Positions 58,491 through 64,000 of a stretch of 64,000 nucleotides of DNA are shown piece after piece (the stretch's first letter is position 1; every line of letters starts with the position of its first letter). Made by a program: the position numbers and the translations under genes. Source of the stretch: Steinernema hermaphroditum (taxonomy: Eukaryota > Nematoda > Chromadorea > Rhabditida > Steinernematidae); NCBI GenBank assembly GCA_030435675.1, contig CM059622.1, positions 5,518,001 to 5,582,000 of the forward strand. Reading direction: 5' to 3'. The notes under the pieces were generated by a model. It saw nothing but the letters and a program-made list of their open reading frames with translations. It was not told the origin of the DNA and searched no databases.

Positions 58491-61400
58491 GTAGGGCCGG
58501 TTTCGATCTACGGAGTAGGCTGGTTGGGACATCCAAAATGGGATTTCCAGAGAAGGAGAATAGTGAGATTTTCTTCTATTTTGTCTTCCGGGGAGAGCTT
58601 AATGTAAGACGCCTATGCCTTCTCTAAATCATGACTGACTAGTACACCTTCTAACGCTCTGTACATCCAAGAATATAAGTTTCGTGTCCTTACTTTTCCA
58701 TTCTTTTCATCTCAATTCAGTTTCTAGAGGCGTTTGATAATCAGACAGATATGGATTTTAAAAACAGATCGAACAGTAACGTTTCTGGCATTATTTAATT
58801 CGTTTGAATTAAGCACAGCTCACGTATCCTGCTAGTCATCGTTAATGTCGATGAAAAATAGCGATCTAATTCCGATTTTTGAGTACAAAATTGATCCGGG
58901 TTTCTCTGAAATGCACGGTGACCGCTACGTTCTGTCCCACGCATTCGAAACAAGCAGGCATTGTCCTCTCTTGTTTGAGTGTACTAATAGATTTGAGCTC
59001 GATTTCGTGGGTAAATTCACTTTAAGGCATTCCAACTGAAACACTGAAACTTTCCAAACACAACAAATTAAAACTTAACAAGCAAGAGTGAACGTTTATT
59101 TCGTTTAATCAGTCCATATCCATCTTATTCTCCCACGTATCATATTCTGTAAATCGATCCCTTTTCGGTGCACGGCGACGTTTCCGCGATGCACGTGGAT
59201 GGAACGATTAGTCCGAACTGCTGAATATTCGGATGAATCGCGCTATTTTCGGTGCATTTCGGACACAATGTTGGAGTTTGTGCGAAGTTTGGTGCTTTCT
59301 GGGTTCGTGCAGCTGCTGGAAGAAGAGTGTTTTGGCGCCAGGCCTGTTTTTGAGAACTTTCTGTTTACTCGCCTGTCCATAAACTGACGCTTAGACGGCA
59401 AGCTTCTCCTTCCAGCGCTATGTTCCAAAGTTCACATTCCTAAGACAACGATCGAAGTGAAGCAGCCTTGGGTGACCCATCTCTGGGCTGCTCACCCCCC
59501 CCCCCTCCACCACCTGCGCTTCGCCACAAAGTGCACGCTTGAAGACAAAGTGCGTCACGGACCATTTGGTTCAGACAAAACTCTTTTCGCCGAAGGAACC
59601 CCTCTGGACGAAGGTCTGCGTCGTCTCTTATCTCGGTTTGTTTGCTGACGAAACGACGGACGAAAACAGAGACGTGGCCCTCTCTGCCTTTGGACTGGGA
59701 AAACATTCGGAGTTCAAGGGATTAGAGCTGCGGGATCGACTGAAAATCAAAAAAAAACAGAAAAAAGCGAGAGAATTGCATTTTCATGACGAGATTAACG
59801 GGAGCGCAAACATCGCGGAGTATAAAGGATTACTGTAATATTCACGTAGCTATATTTTGTATATTCGCAAAATAGGCATAATTGGAACGCAAATGGAAAG
59901 CTAGTGATGGAAGATGATTTGGGATATTTATACATTTCAGGATCTGTAAACACACAACATCTTTTGTCAGTTTTGAGGACAGCAAAAATCTTTTTTAGTC
60001 AACCTGAGTCCCTCGTAACTTGAGCAAGTTCATAAGCGGTACTGTCACTGAATATGGCCCGTCAAAGGTTGTTCAAGTCCGATTTTTTACGCTTGAGTTC
60101 CGATTTTTCTATCGCTGTTTTAGCTGTTTCTATCAATTTTTCCATCACTTTTAGCCTATTTTGCCACATATCATTCTTGACTGGTAATTGGAAAAGTATT
60201 GAATTGTGATCACAATGTTCAAATCATCTTCATCGTTCAAAGTGTCTTTGTGACCCTCGATGATTTCTCAGACATCAAAAGTCAATTTTGTGATTAACCC
60301 ATTGGAATTATTTTCCCATTAAACAACCAATCGACCATTGTCGTCTACTTTCCATTCATTGTTGCCGACAATTTTCTCCAGACAATGATATTTTCCCACA
60401 CACGTAGCAAGACGGTATTTACATTCCATCCACGTATGACGCTGGCAAATGCTAAATAATTAACGGAGTCGGTATTTGGCGACTGGTGTTGTGCAAAATA
60501 CTGCCTGTCTTCCCGCACGTAGGCGGTTATGGTAATACGACTTTCATATGATGCTCCTGTTTGTGGAAAGAGGACAAATATATGCACCCACAGTAGTCGA
60601 ATGGAATATGATTGAGCGCTCAACGCTGTTGATGTAAACAAGAAAAGGACTAAGGTGTGGGACGTCTGCTTCCTTGTTCCTATCAGATAATCCCTCCGGG
60701 AGTGTTTGGGTCCTTTTCACAGATTTTTATTGAACCTTTTTTGAGCTCGACCCATCTGAATCTTTCCGAACCCCGACTCTTTCAGATGCACATACGTGTG
60801 CGAACACATTGTTTGTCCCCGCGTACGTGGCTTCCGTATGATAATCTGACTTTCACACAGTGATTCCAGACGCCGAATGTCATTCACTTGTGTGATAACA
60901 CTGAATATCTGCACACCCAAAACACTCCATGCAGAAAGGGGTGCAAATTTGCTGAATGGAGGGGGGGGGGGCTGAATGATGGGTCCTCTACATACAGATT
61001 GAAAGATTAGAATAGCTTAGTTCGTAAAAAATAATAATGTGAATCCCAAAAAGGGGTAGGTGCTCGCCAATCAGTGGGCAGGGCGCTGGAATAAAACCAC
61101 ACCGGTCGTTTACCGTCCTACGATAGCTACTCTAATGTAAACGTTTTGTTTTGTTGTTGTTCAAACGTTTTCCCCACACTCTTTTGGTAATGACATTTCA
61201 AATGAACTGAGCTAATCTGATATTCGTAAATCTGTTCTCGGACCACACACCGAATGGGCCTTTTTCAAATAGTATACATACACAGAACCTTTAGCCAGTA
61301 GAAGGCCAAAGCGGTAAAGGTCGTAAAAATAGAGTTGTTTTTGAAACATGTCTACTGTATTATTCCAACAAACCCATAGTTTCTGTCACACTCTGTTCAT

Positions 61401-64000
61401 TCACATCTGATCTGATGCGTTTCCCACGTTCCGACGACAAAGAGACTCCAAACACATTGGAAACGCACAGATTTGGCCATTTGTAAAAACATCTCCAAGG
61501 ACAGCCGTATTTGGCATTCGATGTCGGAAAATTGCACCCTTTGATGAATGGCCGAAATCAGGACTATTATTTGTGAACCCTTGCTGAAGTGTCCATTTAT
61601 CCGAGAGATGCTTCTAGTAAGGCCACAAACAGGGATACAACTGCGCAACTCCAACGGAAAAGCTTATTATCTATTGACGTCCTTTGTTGACGGGATTTCC
61701 ACGCAAGTCGCCAGTGAATGAAACGTATTCAGAGATCGCTTTCAAATACCAAAACTGCGCAAACAGAGAGTATGTAGACGGAGGATGTGTGGCGACAAAA
61801 GTGAGATGTGAAGTTGATGACGTTTTTGGCGACAAGAAGTATCGGAAAATCAGTGCACCTTTCCAGCGTCTCCGTCTCGTCATTTTCTAACGAAATGTCG
61901 AAAAAATGGAATATCTACGAGGTTTCATAAAAGCTTATTTGAAGCAGGACATGACTGGAGATGACAGAAATGCCCACCTTCTCGACGACGTTCTATCTGA
62001 GGAGTTGTTAATGGTTCAGATGATCGATGCTTAGGGTGAATGAGAGGATCGCACTTTGCGTTTAGCGCGACATTAATTTATCATGTCCAATGGCATACTA
62101 AATTGCCGAACGAGTGATCGTTCGCTGTCCAGCGGAGCGAGGCGTTTTGTGCCTGCCTATGGGATGGCTCCTTGTAAATGTCCCTAGACTTGAGTAGTGA
62201 TCTCTTTTCGATCGCCTGGATTCACTGAACTTCTAATTGTAAAAGGAAATCTGATGTCACAGGTTCGCCTTTCAGTGCGTTAGGGTAGCAGGTGCACCGA
62301 GAGTAAACTAATCAATCAAAGTGCACACTTATGGCGAGTTTAAAGTGTTAAACCGGTGTTAGAAAGAGATTTATGCGAGCCCAGGGTGGGGTTGAGTTTT
62401 ATGATTTTCTAAAATTGGGACACTCTGGATTTGTATTCATTTCAGGAGAACGATCCCGTCATTAGGCAGGGGCGAGCGACTATCCAACAAACTGATACAT
62501 TTCATTCGGTCATATATCGGATAATCTTCGTCTTTTCCTGTTTCATTCCTATCATCCCATAAATCTGTAAGCTAAATCCGCTTTCACATCATTATCATCG
62601 GCTTTCAACGTCTTCACAATGTGTGTTACCGTCATTTATAATACATTTTACGTCTAGCGCGACATGCTTAGTTACCTCATGTGGCTTTATAAGACAAATT
62701 TTTGTGTGTTTTTTTTTTGTGTCTTCCATTACTGAAAATTCACCTTTGAGATCCAAAGACTTCACTTGTTTCTATCTCTTTGTAATATATTTCACTTTTT
62801 TCTAATAGATTACTTCTAAAATCTCTACATTATAACATTTCATGGTCATTTCTAAAAGATCTCAAATCACTAGCGCGCTCATTAGATGACAGATTCTACT
62901 TCACCGTGCGGATTCCATGAGCACTATTTTTCTAAGATTTTGTTCATATTCCTTCCTATCCAATTCTCCATTTCAATAACCTCTCGATTAGCCTCGACGC
63001 ACAGTCTCCCTCCCTCTCAAAAACGAGTTTCGTGTTTGTTTTTCGTCTGCTGAGCTCAAAGCTCGGAGTGTAAACTTTAAATCCTCGCCGGTGGCGCCTC
63101 GCCCTCTGCCCTCATCCCCTCGGATCGCGTCAGATCCACACGTATGCTCACTCGAAATGCCATTCCGTCGTCCAAAAAAGAAATGGCGACAAACTCGTCA
63201 GAGGAAACGGCGCTGCAGAGGCGCCTCTCTCCAGAAGGAGAAACGGTTCTGGGGAACGCCTGCGTCATCTCCGGCTCCGACCTCGGAGTCGTTAATCTCA
63301 CGGACACATGATTTATCGGCTCGGAGGGACGTCACTCGAGGCGATTACTGGCGCTTTTGTGAAAACATACAAATGAGACATGGGAGCAGACGCTAATCCG
63401 GAGAAAGGGACGGGTTGTGGACGTGGAGGTACTTGTACGGGAAATGCGTAGGAATAGTCCTCGGCTGGGTGACGGTACAGGAAGTGCGCCATGTTTTGTA
63501 ACTTTCTCTGATAGATATCATAAGTTTTGCCATGATATGTCGCGACACTTGTTGATAAGCGTTCGATTTTCGCTTGTTTTTGTGTTGACGTACCGTGGCT
63601 GGCTCAGCGTCAAAAGGTGATTAACTCGTGTTTCGAGAACTGATCATTTTTCGGTGTTGACCGCTAATGGAACATCGATCGCTAATTTTTGTACTGCGCA
63701 TTTGCATATCGAATGAGGTGAACTCGACTGTTCGGCACTTCAAATCCGTGTTGCAATGCAAATTGTCGTCATTATAAAATCGGATTTGAGGACGCTTCCA
63801 ACATCCGGGTAGATTAGAACAGTGATCGGCGTTTCGGAAGCTTCTCAAGGGGTTAGTTATTTATATTTTTGAAGCAGGGTGTTCTGTTCATCGATCTTGA
63901 TCAACCGTTCTTTAACCAGAAAGCTGTTGGCCTATGGTTCCGTCTTGTTATCACTTATCAGGTTCTTCTTCTATCAAAAGTCAGTCACGTTCCACATCCC
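58491..64000. other. Gene-poor right end
   Basis: No gene could be assembled. Homopolymer runs (C at 59496-59505, G at 60960-60971) and AT-rich sequence dominate; 63.07-63.40 kb is GC-richer with several open frames on both strands, but none has supporting splice structure or a recognised motif. Confidence 0.4.

Noticed and set aside
63091..63396. 101-codon plus-strand frame near the right edge, with a competing minus frame
   Set aside because: Several frames on both strands are open because of GC-rich composition; none has splice structure or a recognisable domain.

Overview
The window is eukaryotic nuclear DNA, almost certainly from a nematode and probably a rhabditid relative. Evidence: (i) most introns are only 42-48 bp, GT-AG, with TTTCAG or TTTTAG acceptors; (ii) many start codons sit 1-30 nt downstream of an unpaired 3' splice acceptor, as expected for spliced-leader trans-splicing; (iii) a neuropeptide precursor encodes RPLQF-amide peptides of the NLP-12 type; (iv) minus-strand genes are spaced about 200 bp apart like nematode operons. 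I cannot name the species. Gene models were built by hand from splice signals and frame continuity; every multi-exon model listed with confidence of 0.7 or more closes in frame.

Left part (1-31.4 kb), gene-dense. A short AT-rich satellite (1-95) precedes an ATRX/XNP-1 chromatin remodeller (+, 16 exons). Then on the minus strand come a TM9SF2/4 protein followed 205 bp later by a DNAJC22-like membrane protein without a J domain, and further upstream a secreted two-Ig protein. On the plus strand lie a secreted Gln/Pro-rich protein ending in a cysteine-less glutaredoxin domain, with a 70-residue gene nested antisense in its first intron, and a TMEM220 homologue. Next on the minus strand are eIF3i, then the row ELP1 - KRTCAP2 - TM2D3 (gaps 187 and 180 bp, likely one operon), then a PB1-domain MAP2K5-type kinase. 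The kinase is divergent from a UBE2F NEDD8-conjugating enzyme on the plus strand.

Middle part (31.4-43.5 kb): a repeat-rich spacer with a diverged direct duplication, a palindrome and a tRNA-like element; then an arrestin-domain gene (+), an nlp-12-like (cholecystokinin/sulfakinin-related) neuropeptide gene (-) and a catalytically dead tyrosine phosphatase (-).

Right part (43.5-64 kb) is gene-poor. I could not assemble a convincing gene there. It holds a striking array of eighteen ~40-bp repeats (50.8-51.5 kb) bracketed by two perfect hairpins, small dispersed hairpin repeats, a second tRNA-like element, and two isolated exon-like pieces with good 3' donors (55.3 and 58.4 kb) that may be first exons of a gene continuing beyond the right edge.

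Functionally the core is housekeeping: chromatin remodelling, tRNA-wobble modification (Elongator), translation initiation (eIF3), N-glycosylation (OST accessory subunit), endomembrane sorting (TM9SF), neddylation and MAP-kinase signalling. Three genes encode members of enzyme or chaperone families that have lost the defining catalytic part: the glutaredoxin, the phosphatase and the DNAJC22 homologue.
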